The translations under genes and the position numbers were made by a program. The notes under the pieces are model-generated. The model was given only the letters and a program-made list of their open reading frames with translations, was not told the DNA's origin and made no database searches. A stretch of 8,425 bases of DNA from Pusillimonas sp. UBA6240 (GTDB lineage: Bacteria > Pseudomonadota > Gammaproteobacteria > Burkholderiales > Burkholderiaceae_B), in contig DJWC01000062.1 of assembly GCA_002441445.1 (NCBI GenBank), forward strand, positions 458-8,882. Reading direction: 5' to 3'. Below, in pieces: positions 1 to 6,336 of this stretch. Numbering within the stretch: position 1 is the stretch's first letter; each line of letters begins with the position of its first letter.

Positions 1-158
1 GGCGCGCCCACCAGGATTTCGCCGTCCGGCATGTAAGCGACAATAGAGGGCGTCGTGCGCGTGCCTTCCGAGTTTTCTATGATCTTGACGCTGCCGCCCT
101 CCATCACAGCCACGCAGCTGTTGGTGGTGCCCAGGTCAATACCGATAATCTTGGCCAT
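1..158 (-). CDS. dnaK: Chaperone protein DnaK (Hsp70), N-terminal fragment
   Basis: ATP-dependent cytoplasmic Hsp70 chaperone, which folds and refolds client proteins with DnaJ and GrpE. Only the first 52 codons lie in the window; the gene runs off the left edge, so this is truncation by the window and not a pseudogene. The visible protein begins MAKIIGIDLGTTNSCVAV, the phosphate-1 loop of the Hsp70/actin-type ATPase domain, with D8, G10, T11 and T12 in place, followed by RTTPSIVAY at about residues 34-42. The ATG at 158 follows an AAGG Shine-Dalgarno-like run about 10 bases upstream. It is the last visible gene of the leftward grpE-trx-dnaK group, 69 bases after the thioredoxin-like gene. 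It is probably expressed from the heat-shock promoter ahead of grpE. Identification is certain from the motif, although the rest of the protein cannot be checked. Confidence 0.97.
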   Translation of the reverse strand, partial: MAKIIGIDLGTTNSCVAVMEGGSVKIIENSEGTRTTPSIVAYMPDGEILVGA

Positions 159-227
159 GATTTATAACCTTGCTAAAAGATGATTCTGAATTTGTGAAAA
201 ATGCCAATGCAAAATGCCTAATGCTGC
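159..227 (-). other. AT-rich leader between trx-like gene and dnaK, with four AATGC repeats
   Basis: This 69-base gap is much more AT-rich than its surroundings. On the plus strand the pentamer AATGC occurs four times, starting at 200, 206, 213 and 220, so the units are 6 or 7 bases apart and all on the same strand. Read in the direction of transcription these are GCATT units in the 5' leader of dnaK, just after the stop codon of the preceding gene. I see no strong sigma-70 or sigma-32 promoter here and no CIRCE element. The repeats could be a chance effect of AT-rich sequence, a protein-binding array or an mRNA feature; the sequence alone does not decide. Confidence 0.5.
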
Positions 228-689
228 TTAGGTGGGGATAGGGGGTGGGATTTCAAGCCCCGCGCCGGAATTTTCATCGCTTGCCCGCGGGGGATCGCCC
301 GTTTTCCGGTAAAGCTCGGCCACGGCGCCCGAAAATCGCGGCAGGCCGGGCCAGCCCGTAACCTTGCCCAGGCGCTTGCCGGACCGGTAGAAGATGAAGG
401 CGGGAACGCCGTGCAGGCCGAAACGCCTGCCCAAAGCCGGATCCTGATAGACGTCGGCATGGAACCACGACAGGCGGCACGCCTTCAGCGCGTCTTGCTG
501 AGCAAGCGCCGCCGCCTTGAAAAGATTGCAGTTGTAGCAATCCTTGCCCCAAAGAAACAGGCAGCGCAGGTCATCTCCGGGCGGCGACACCAGCAGCGCA
601 TCGACGTCGCCGCTGTGCACCGCCCGCATGTCATAGGCGTGGAAAACTCCGGCGGGATCAAAAGACCCCGCATCCGCCCCGACATCCAT
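228..689 (-). CDS. Thioredoxin-fold protein between grpE and dnaK
   Basis: A 153-residue protein with a thioredoxin fold and a CxxC redox site. The segment FLWGKDCYNC (residues 45-54) lines up with the FWAEWCGPC active-site region of thioredoxin: W47 corresponds to the conserved first tryptophan and C51/C54 to the catalytic pair. The dipeptide between the cysteines is Tyr-Asn instead of Gly-Pro, and the second tryptophan is replaced by D50. The cis-proline loop is present as HGVPAF with P96, followed by the usual strand and GKRLGKVTGWPG turn. There is no signal peptide or membrane segment, so it is likely cytoplasmic. The last 25 or so residues are proline-rich and probably disordered. Its ATG begins 2 bases after the grpE stop with no clear ribosome site, implying translational coupling to grpE. 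Likely role is disulfide reduction or redox sensing for the chaperone operon; the substrate is unknown. The CYNC site should give it a redox potential unlike that of classical thioredoxin. Confidence 0.85.
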   Translation of the reverse strand: MDVGADAGSFDPAGVFHAYDMRAVHSGDVDALLVSPPGDDLRCLFLWGKDCYNCNLFKAAALAQQDALKACRLSWFHADVYQDPALGRRFGLHGVPAFIFYRSGKRLGKVTGWPGLPRFSGAVAELYRKTGDPPRASDENSGAGLEIPPPIPT

Positions 690-691
690 TT

Positions 692-1306
692 TTAAGCGGA
701 CTGCCCGGAAGACACCGTGACCAGCGCGGGCCGCAGCACGCGTTCGGCGATGGTGTAGCCTTTCTGCAGCAATTGCACCACGGAGCCTTCCGGCAGTTCG
801 GACGGCACTGTCGAAATCGCCTGATGGCGATGCGGATCGAACTTGTCGCCTTCCGCCGGCGCGACTTCTTTGAGCAAATTGCGCTCGAAAGCCGTGTTCA
901 ACTGGCGCAGGGTCGCTTCGACCCCTTCCTTCCAGGCTTCCGCCGTCTGGTCCGACAGCGCCAGGGCCGCTTCCAGGCTGTCGCGCACGGGGATCAGGCT
1001 TTCCGCGAAGGATTCGGTGCCGAATTTGCGCGCCTTGGCCACGTCTTCCTGGGCGCGGCGGCGGATATTTTCCGCTTCGGCGCGGGCGCGCAGCAGCTCG
1101 TCGTGATACTGGGCCACCTTGGCCTGGGTTTCGGACAATAAAGTCGCCCAGTCTTCCTCGGCCGCCTGCTCGGCGCCCCCCGAAGCCGCGCCTTCCGCTT
1201 TGGGAGCTTTGGGAGCTTCGGCGGCTGCGTTGACTTCGAGCTGCTCAGCGGTGTCGACCGCAGGGTCCTGCCGCTTGGGATCTAGGGGTTCATTGGGTGC
1301 CGGCAT
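692..1306 (-). CDS. grpE: GrpE, nucleotide exchange factor of DnaK
   Basis: GrpE releases ADP from DnaK and so drives its ATPase cycle; it works as a cytoplasmic dimer. I place the start at the ATG at 1306 (protein MPAPNEPLDP, 204 residues), because a GGAG Shine-Dalgarno sequence sits 6 bases upstream of it; an in-frame ATG at 1327 has no comparable site and would add seven residues. The order of parts is typical: an acidic, alanine-rich disordered N-terminus to about residue 50, a long helix for the dimeric coiled coil (QAKVAQYHDELLRARAEAEN and onward), and a C-terminal beta-wing domain with the conserved FDPHRHQAIS segment and the VVQLLQKGYTIAERVLRPALV ending. Length agrees with E. coli GrpE (197 residues). 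It is the first gene after the sigma-32-type promoter at 1347-1374 and leads the grpE-trx-dnaK operon. Confidence 0.97.
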   Translation of the reverse strand: MPAPNEPLDPKRQDPAVDTAEQLEVNAAAEAPKAPKAEGAASGGAEQAAEEDWATLLSETQAKVAQYHDELLRARAEAENIRRRAQEDVAKARKFGTESFAESLIPVRDSLEAALALSDQTAEAWKEGVEATLRQLNTAFERNLLKEVAPAEGDKFDPHRHQAISTVPSELPEGSVVQLLQKGYTIAERVLRPALVTVSSGQSA

Positions 1307-1346
1307 ATAAATCTCCACATCTAACATTACTTATGCAATTCAAGAA

Positions 1347-1374
1347 CAATGGGGGCGTGCGGCCCCATTTCAAG
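1347..1374 (-). promoter_or_regulatory. Sigma-32 (RpoH) type heat-shock promoter of grpE-trx-dnaK
   Basis: On the minus strand the -35 element is CTTGAA (followed by A) at 1369-1374 and the -10 element is CCCCAT at 1349-1354, continuing as CCCCATTG, with a 14-base spacer. This agrees closely with the known RpoH consensus of CTTGAAA, 11-16 bases, CCCCATnT. Transcription would begin near 1340, leaving a leader of about 35 bases before the grpE ATG at 1306. The position directly ahead of grpE, and the identity of the genes downstream, support the call strongly. The start site itself is inferred. Confidence 0.88.
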
Positions 1375-1393
1375 GCCAGGCTTTCGCCCGCGG

Positions 1394-1428
1394 CGGCCGG
1401 CTGCCCTACGCAAGCCGGGCGCCGGCCG
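1394..1428. repeat. GC-rich inverted repeat between hemH and grpE
   Basis: CGGCCGGC at 1394-1401 is repeated as its reverse complement GCCGGCCG at 1421-1428, giving an 8-base-pair stem with a 19-base loop. An alternative shorter stem pairs CCGGCT (1397-1402) with AGCCGG (1413-1418). It lies just past the hemH stop and upstream of the grpE promoter. Neither arrangement is followed by a T-run on the minus strand, so it is not a classical intrinsic terminator. It may slow or partly end transcription from hrcA-hemH, or may simply reflect high GC content. Confidence 0.4.
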
Positions 1429-1438
1429 GCACAAAGGC

Positions 1439-2536
1439 TTAAAGGCCCGCATCGGCGGGCAAAGGCGGCCGAACCGGCGTCCAACCCGCCAGATGCCGCT
1501 CGATAATGGCGGCGAAATGATCGGCCCACACGGGATCGTCGTTCAGGCAGGGAATGTAACGGAACTGCCGCCCGCCTTCCCCAAGGAAGGCGTCGCGGCA
1601 CTGCATCTGGATTTCCTCCAGGGTTTCCAGGCAATCGGCCAGGAAGCCCGGGCATATGACATCCACCGCCTGCACGCCCTCGCGGGCCCAGGCGCGCAAA
1701 GTCTGCTCGGTGTAGGGCTCCAGCCAGCGCTCCGCGCCGAAACGGCTCTGGAAGGACACATGCACGAGATTCCCGTCCGGCCCCAGATACTTCTTCAGCA
1801 AAGAGGCGGTTTCCATGCAATCGCGGTGGTAAGGGTCGCCGAGCTCCACCGTGCGGCGCGGCAGGCCATGGAAGCTGAGCAGCAGGCGCTGCGGCTTGCC
1901 GTGCTGCGCCCAATAGCCCTGCACCCGACGGCCCAATGCGTCTATGTATCCCGGGTCGTCGTGGTAGCGTTTTATGAAGCGCAATTCAGGCTGATCGCGC
2001 AGGCGCCCGGCATGGGCGGCAAGGCGGTCCACCGCCGTCGCGGTGGTGCTGGCCGCATATTGCGGATACATGGGCGCCATCAATATCCGCTGGCAGCCCT
2101 GGGCGCGCAGGCTTTCACAGGCGCTGGCGATGGATGGGTTGCCGTAGCGCATGCCCAATTCCACCCGCAGCTGCAGGCCCCCCGCCCGCAGCCGGCTCTG
2201 TACGCCCGCCGCCTGCGTCTGGCTCCAGACCAGCAAGGGCGAGCCTTGCTCCAGCCAGATTTCCTCGTAGCGCGGCGCCAGCGCCTTTGGGCGGCGGGTC
2301 AGGATGAACAGGCGCAATATCACTTGCCACAGCCATTGCGGAATCTCGATGACGCGCGGATCGGACAAGAACTCGCTTAGATAGCGGCGTATCGAAGCGG
2401 GCGTCGGCTCGTCCGGCGTGCCCAGATTGACCAGCAGGACTCCCAGGGGGCCGGGATCGCGCGCCGGCGGATCGCTATCGAAGGCGTGAGGGTCGGCCGC
2501 TTCCGGCAGGTATGGCGATGAAAACAGCTTGAACAT
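1439..2536 (-). CDS. hemH: Ferrochelatase (protoheme ferro-lyase)
   Basis: Ferrochelatase inserts ferrous iron into protoporphyrin IX, the last step of protoheme synthesis, in the cytoplasm or at the inner membrane face. I chose the ATG at 2536 (MFKLFSSPYLPEA, 365 residues); a TTG at 2557 would add seven residues but is a poorer start. The protein carries the family opening GVLLVNLGTPDEPTP (about residues 32-46), the signature LLLSFHGLPRRTVELGDPY (about 218-236) with the catalytic, metal-binding histidine at H223, and ICPGFLADCLETLEEI (about 294-309) with the conserved glutamate E304, matching H194 and E264 of E. coli HemH. It is complete and of the length usual in betaproteobacteria. It lies between hrcA (61 bases upstream) and grpE, so it is probably co-transcribed with hrcA. 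Confidence 0.97.
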   Translation of the reverse strand: MFKLFSSPYLPEAADPHAFDSDPPARDPGPLGVLLVNLGTPDEPTPASIRRYLSEFLSDPRVIEIPQWLWQVILRLFILTRRPKALAPRYEEIWLEQGSPLLVWSQTQAAGVQSRLRAGGLQLRVELGMRYGNPSIASACESLRAQGCQRILMAPMYPQYAASTTATAVDRLAAHAGRLRDQPELRFIKRYHDDPGYIDALGRRVQGYWAQHGKPQRLLLSFHGLPRRTVELGDPYHRDCMETASLLKKYLGPDGNLVHVSFQSRFGAERWLEPYTEQTLRAWAREGVQAVDVICPGFLADCLETLEEIQMQCRDAFLGEGGRQFRYIPCLNDDPVWADHFAAIIERHLAGWTPVRPPLPADAGL

Positions 2537-2597
2537 ATCCGTGGGTCCGAGTAGCAAGGGCTGCCCGGGCGTACCGCAGGCGTGAGCCGGAGAAAAA

Positions 2598-3608
2598 TCA
2601 GGACTGATTGTGGCTTAAAGCATTGGACAACAGCCTGGCGGTGATGTCGACGATGGGAATGACGCGTTCATAGGCCATGCGCGACGGGCCGATGACGCCC
2701 AGGGTGCCCACTACCGTGCCGTCCACGCCATACGGCGCGGTGATGACGGAGACGTCTTCGAGAGGAACCAATTGCGAATCCCCGCCTATATAGATTTGTA
2801 CGCCCTGCGCCCGGCTGGACACGTCGAGCAACTGCAGCAGGTCTGTTTTCTTTTCGAACAAGGCGAACATGCGCCGCAGGCGGTCCATGTCGGAAGCGAT
2901 CTCGGAAATATCCAGCAGCTTGCTTTCGCCCGAGATAACCAGGCTTTCGTCCGTGTCGGCCGGCGCGGTGCCCGCTTCGACGGCGGCCTGCATCAGGCGT
3001 GAGATATCGGCCTGCAGGCTGGAGAGTTCTTCCGTGATCGCCACCCGGACCTGCTCGAAGGACATGCCGGCGAAATGCTGATTGAAGAAATTGCTGGCTT
3101 CCTGCAATTCCTGATCGAGATAGTCGCGCGATACGAAAAGTATGCGGTTCTGCACATCGCCGTCCGGGGTGACGATGATCAGCAGCACCCTTTTTTCGGA
3201 CAGCCGGATGAATTCGATCTGGCGGAATACCTGGGCGCGCTTGGGCGCCAGCACGACCCCCGCGAACTGCGACAAATTGGACAATAGCGCGGCGGCGGCA
3301 TTGACCGCCCTGCCCGGCTCGGCGGCGGGCAACAGCTGGCGGACCTGGCTGGCGGGCAGGACCTCGAAGCGCTGCACCGCCAGCAGGCGGTCGACGAACA
3401 GCCTGTAGCCCTTGGGCGTGGGCACGCGCCCGGCCGAAGTGTGCGGGCTGTGTATGAGGCCCAGATCTTCGAGATCGGCCATGACATTGCGTATGGTCGC
3501 CGGCGACAGGTCGAACATCTTGGACAGCGTCCGCGAACCGACCGGCTGGCCGTCGGCAATGTATCGTTCTATGAGCGCCTTGAGCAGCGCATTGGCTCGG
3601 TCATCCAT
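2598..3608 (-). CDS. hrcA: Heat-inducible transcription repressor HrcA
   Basis: HrcA represses chaperone genes by binding the CIRCE operator and is inactivated at high temperature; its activity is helped by GroEL. The 336-residue protein has the N-terminal winged helix-turn-helix (about 1-77: QPVGSRTLSKMFDLSPATIR as the DNA-recognition part, then HTSAGRVPTPKGYRLFVDRLL as the wing) followed by the GAF-like dimerisation domain typical of the family. An in-frame TAA stands 12 bases before the ATG at 3608, so no longer start is possible; the ribosome site is weak. I found no CIRCE sequence (TTAGCACTC, nine bases, GAGTGCTAA) in this window, so its targets, probably groES-groEL, lie elsewhere. It starts the leftward cluster and is divergent from nadK. 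Confidence 0.96.
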   Translation of the reverse strand: MDDRANALLKALIERYIADGQPVGSRTLSKMFDLSPATIRNVMADLEDLGLIHSPHTSAGRVPTPKGYRLFVDRLLAVQRFEVLPASQVRQLLPAAEPGRAVNAAAALLSNLSQFAGVVLAPKRAQVFRQIEFIRLSEKRVLLIIVTPDGDVQNRILFVSRDYLDQELQEASNFFNQHFAGMSFEQVRVAITEELSSLQADISRLMQAAVEAGTAPADTDESLVISGESKLLDISEIASDMDRLRRMFALFEKKTDLLQLLDVSSRAQGVQIYIGGDSQLVPLEDVSVITAPYGVDGTVVGTLGVIGPSRMAYERVIPIVDITARLLSNALSHNQS

Positions 3609-3725
3609 AGTGATATTTTATGCAATGTTGTAAACACGCGTTTTCTACGTACAGCCATAATGGCCCCGGGAACCCTATAATCAGGCAGTCCTTATTATTC
3701 CATCAAACCGCAGAGTATTCGCCAC
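3609..3725. promoter_or_regulatory. Divergent intergenic region between hrcA and nadK
   Basis: This 117-base stretch must hold the start signals of hrcA (leftward) and nadK (rightward). On the plus strand a perfect TATAAT stands at 3676-3681, about 45 bases before the nadK ATG, a suitable distance for a -10 element with a short leader; no good TTGACA-like -35 sits 16-18 bases upstream of it. Toward hrcA there is a minus-strand TAAAAT ending only 6 bases before the ATG, too close for a leader with a ribosome site. No CIRCE and no convincing sigma-32 promoter are present. The near-palindrome GCCATAATGGC (3654-3664) is the only obvious dyad. Confidence 0.45.
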
Positions 3726-4625
3726 ATGCATTTCAAAACCATCGCGATCGTCGGCCGCTACCAGGATTCCGGGCTCGACGCTCCCGTGCGCAGGCTGGCT
3801 GAAGTGCTGGAAGCGGCCGGATGCAAAGTGCTGCTCGAGGCGGATACGGCCAGGAATATCGGCATCGTCGAATACACCACGGCGTCGTACCAGGAAATCG
3901 GCGCGCAGGCCGATCTGGCGGTCATCATGGGCGGCGACGGCACCATGCTCGGGGCCGCCCGCCAGCTGGCTCGCGATCATGTGCCGCTCATCGGCATCAA
4001 CCATGGGCGGCTGGGCTTCATCACCGACATTCCCCTGCATAGCGCCAACGACGCCCTGGCCAGCGTCATCCAGGGCAGCTACGAGGCCGAAGACCGCGCC
4101 ATGCTCGAAGGCCGGGTGGTGCGCGACGGCAAAACCCTGTTTTCGGGGCTGGCCCTGAACGACGTCGTCCTGAACCGGGCCGGCCGGGGGGGTATGATAG
4201 AAGTCCGTGTGGAATTCGATGGCGCCTTCATGTACAGCCAGCGGGCCGACGGCCTGATCATCGCCACGCCCACGGGCTCGACGGCCTACTCGCTGTCCGC
4301 CAACGGGCCTGTCGTCCATCCCCAGATCAGCGCCATACTGCTGGTCCCGGTGGCTCCGCAAACGCTGTCCAATCGCCCCATCGTCCTGCCGGACAACGGC
4401 ACGCTGGCCCTGACCGTCACCGCCCTGGGGCGGGTCGAATCGGGCGCCAGCGTCCACTTCGACATGCAAACGTGGTCGGACTGCCAGCCCGGCGACCGCA
4501 TCGACGTCCGCCGCGCCGCCGACACGGTCCGCTTCGTCCATCCCACCGGCTACAGTTTCTTTTCCACTCTGCGGCGCAAACTGTACTGGAACCACATGCC
4601 CCAACCCTCGGAAGAGGATCAATAA
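3726..4625 (+). CDS. nadK: NAD kinase
   Basis: Cytoplasmic enzyme that phosphorylates NAD+ to NADP+ using ATP or polyphosphate, the only de novo source of NADP in most bacteria. The 299-residue protein is full length (E. coli 292). It shows the diagnostic GGDGT at 69-73 with the catalytic D71, GINHGRLGFIT at 90-100, the NDVVLNR motif at 145-151 that contacts the NAD ribose, and the glycine-rich DGLIIATPTGSTAYSLSANGP at 175-195. The C-terminal part forms the beta-sandwich domain of the family. The ATG at 3726 lacks a strong Shine-Dalgarno sequence but gives the expected N-terminus (MHFKTIAIVGR). It is followed after 4 bases by recN, with which it surely forms an operon; the nadK-recN pair is also seen in E. 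coli. Confidence 0.97.
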   Translation: MHFKTIAIVGRYQDSGLDAPVRRLAEVLEAAGCKVLLEADTARNIGIVEYTTASYQEIGAQADLAVIMGGDGTMLGAARQLARDHVPLIGINHGRLGFITDIPLHSANDALASVIQGSYEAEDRAMLEGRVVRDGKTLFSGLALNDVVLNRAGRGGMIEVRVEFDGAFMYSQRADGLIIATPTGSTAYSLSANGPVVHPQISAILLVPVAPQTLSNRPIVLPDNGTLALTVTALGRVESGASVHFDMQTWSDCQPGDRIDVRRAADTVRFVHPTGYSFFSTLRRKLYWNHMPQPSEEDQ

Positions 4626-4629
4626 ACCT

Positions 4630-6273
4630 ATGCTGCGCACTCTGCACATACGCGACTTCGTCATCGTCGATCAGGCAGAAATACAGTTCGAAGCCGGCTT
4701 CACCGTGTTTTCCGGCGAAACGGGGGCGGGCAAATCCATACTGGTGGACGCCTTGTCGCTGGCGCTGGGCGCGCGCGCCGATGCCGGCGTATTGCGTGAA
4801 AACGCCGCGCGCAGCGACATCACGGCCATCTTCGACGCTCCCGCAAGCGTGCAATCCTGGCTGCGCGAGCAAGAACTGGACACTGAAGACAGCCTGATCC
4901 TGCGCCGCGTCATCGACAACCAGGGCCGCAGCCGCGCTTTCATCAATGGCGTGCCCGTCACCCTGGCGCAGTTGCGCGAGCTGGGCGAGCAACTGGTCGA
5001 TATCCACGGCCAGCATGCCCACCAGAGCCTGCTCAGGCCCGCCAGCCAGCGCGACCTGCTGGACGCCCAGGGCGGCCATCTGCCGCTGGCGCGGCAAGTG
5101 CAGCAGGCATGGCAGCAATGGCAGGCTGCGGAAAAAGCCCTGGCCCAGGCGCTGCAAAACGCCGCCGCCCTGGCTGAAGAGCGTGAACGGCTGGAATGGC
5201 AGATTTCGGAACTGGATCAACTGGCGCTGCAGCCAGGCGAGTGGGATACGCTCAGCAACGAGCACAACCGCCTGGCCCACGCCCAGGCGCTATTGGAAGG
5301 CGCAGGCCAGGCCCTGGCGGCGCTGGACAGCGAAGAAAGCTCGGCGGGGCAGGCCCTGAACGCGGCGGGGCACCAGATACAGGCGCTGCTGCGCCACGAC
5401 CACCATTTGCAAGGCATCTACGACGCCATAGAATCGGCGCGCATCTCGGTTTCGGAAGCCGTCTCGGATCTGAACAGCTATCTAAGCAAACTCGAACTCG
5501 AGCCCGAACGCCTGAGCCAGACGGAACAAAGGCTGTCCGCCATCTTCGATGCCGCGCGCAAGTTCAAGGTCGAACCCGAGAACCTGGCCGATTTGCACCA
5601 AAGCCTGCGCGCCAGCCTGGATGCCAGCCAGGCCGCGGCCGACACGCAGGCGCTTGCCGAAAGCGCGCAGGCGGCTGAAAAAACTTACCTCGAACTGGCC
5701 CGCCAGCTAAGCAAGGCGCGACAGAAAGCGGGCAAGGCCCTGGCCAAAGCCGTCACCGCGGCGATGCAGACCCTGGCCATGCAAGGCGGGCGCTTCGACG
5801 TCAGCCTGGCGGCCTGCCCCGCCGGCGCGCATGGCCTGGAAACCGTGGAATTCCTGGTGGCCGGCCACGCCGGCACCACGCCGCGCCCTTTGGCCAAAGT
5901 GGCCTCGGGCGGCGAATTGGCGCGCATCTCCCTGGCCTTGTCGGTCATTGCCAGCCAGGCCGCGCGCGTGCCCACCCTTATTTTCGACGAAGTGGACACC
6001 GGCGTAGGCGGGGCCGTGGCCGAGGTGGTCGGCCGTCTGCTGCGTGAGCTAGGCGAGCGCCATCAAGTCTTGTGCGTAACGCACTTGCCGCAGGTGGCGG
6101 CGCGCGGCGCGCATCACTATGAAGTCAGCAAATCCACCGCCAATGCCAGCACCTTGTCGAAAATCCAGGCGCTGGACGAACAAGGCCGTGTGAATGAAGT
6201 CGCCCGTATGCTGGGCGGGTTGAAGATCACGGACACCACGCGCAAGCATGCGCGTGAAATGCTGTCCAGTTGA
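4630..6273 (+). CDS. recN: DNA repair protein RecN
   Basis: SMC-like ATPase that acts early in repair of double-strand breaks, holding DNA ends together and aiding RecA-dependent recombination. The 547-residue protein has the standard layout: Walker A GETGAGKS at 29-36 in the N-terminal head half, HGQHAHQSLL near 126-135, a long central coiled coil (roughly 150-370, rich in Ala, Gln, Glu and Leu) with a short break in the middle, then the C-terminal head half with ABC signature ASGGELARISLAL at 425-437, Walker B TLIFDEVDTG at 449-458 and the H-loop CVTHLPQVA (H485). The conserved ARMLGG lies at 525-530. Length is normal. An AGGA run lies 11 bases before the ATG, inside the nadK 3' end. In E. 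coli recN is LexA-controlled, but I see no LexA box in the short nadK-recN gap. Confidence 0.97.
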   Translation: MLRTLHIRDFVIVDQAEIQFEAGFTVFSGETGAGKSILVDALSLALGARADAGVLRENAARSDITAIFDAPASVQSWLREQELDTEDSLILRRVIDNQGRSRAFINGVPVTLAQLRELGEQLVDIHGQHAHQSLLRPASQRDLLDAQGGHLPLARQVQQAWQQWQAAEKALAQALQNAAALAEERERLEWQISELDQLALQPGEWDTLSNEHNRLAHAQALLEGAGQALAALDSEESSAGQALNAAGHQIQALLRHDHHLQGIYDAIESARISVSEAVSDLNSYLSKLELEPERLSQTEQRLSAIFDAARKFKVEPENLADLHQSLRASLDASQAAADTQALAESAQAAEKTYLELARQLSKARQKAGKALAKAVTAAMQTLAMQGGRFDVSLAACPAGAHGLETVEFLVAGHAGTTPRPLAKVASGGELARISLALSVIASQAARVPTLIFDEVDTGVGGAVAEVVGRLLRELGERHQVLCVTHLPQVAARGAHHYEVSKSTANASTLSKIQALDEQGRVNEVARMLGGLKITDTTRKHAREMLSS

Positions 6274-6297
6274 AGCCCGTCGAAACCAGCTGGGATA

Positions 6298-6317
6298 AAG
6301 GCGCCCGCGGGCGCCTT
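6298..6317. terminator. Perfect palindrome, candidate bidirectional terminator for recN and fur
   Basis: A 20-base perfect palindrome with GGCGCC arms and centre CCCGCGGG, flanked by AAA on the left and TT on the right. It sits 24 bases past the recN stop. Read on the minus strand, the stem ends in CCTTTATCC, giving a short T-run that would suit termination of fur transcripts; on the plus strand the stem is followed by only TT. The lack of a real loop means the RNA hairpin would open a few central pairs. Its location between converging genes fits a shared terminator, with weak T-tracts on both sides. Confidence 0.65.
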
Positions 6318-6336
6318 GCTGCGGCGGTGATTTCGA

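Noticed and set aside
1307..1327. Longer grpE product starting at ATG 1327
   Set aside because: The GGAG site lies between the two ATGs and properly spaced for the one at 1306; the upstream ATG has only a weak site.
1349..2380. A 343-codon plus-strand frame opposite hemH
   Set aside because: hemH is certain from its catalytic motifs, and the opposite frame has no recognisable domain or ribosome site.
2537..2557. Longer hemH product from TTG 2557
   Set aside because: A rare start codon adding seven residues with no family support; the ATG at 2536 gives a natural N-terminus.
3609..3725. CIRCE operator or sigma-32 promoter upstream of hrcA
   Set aside because: No TTAGCACTC or GAGTGCTAA half-site, and the only CCAT-like box (minus-strand GGCCATTAT) has no CTTGAA at the right distance.
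3681..4664. A 327-codon minus-strand frame opposite nadK
   Set aside because: Opposite a certain nadK gene; composition (many Gly, Asp, Val, His) is that of a mirrored coding frame, with no family resemblance.
4417..5280. A 287-codon minus-strand frame across the nadK-recN junction
   Set aside because: Covers parts of two real genes on the other strand; no motif, explained by GC bias.
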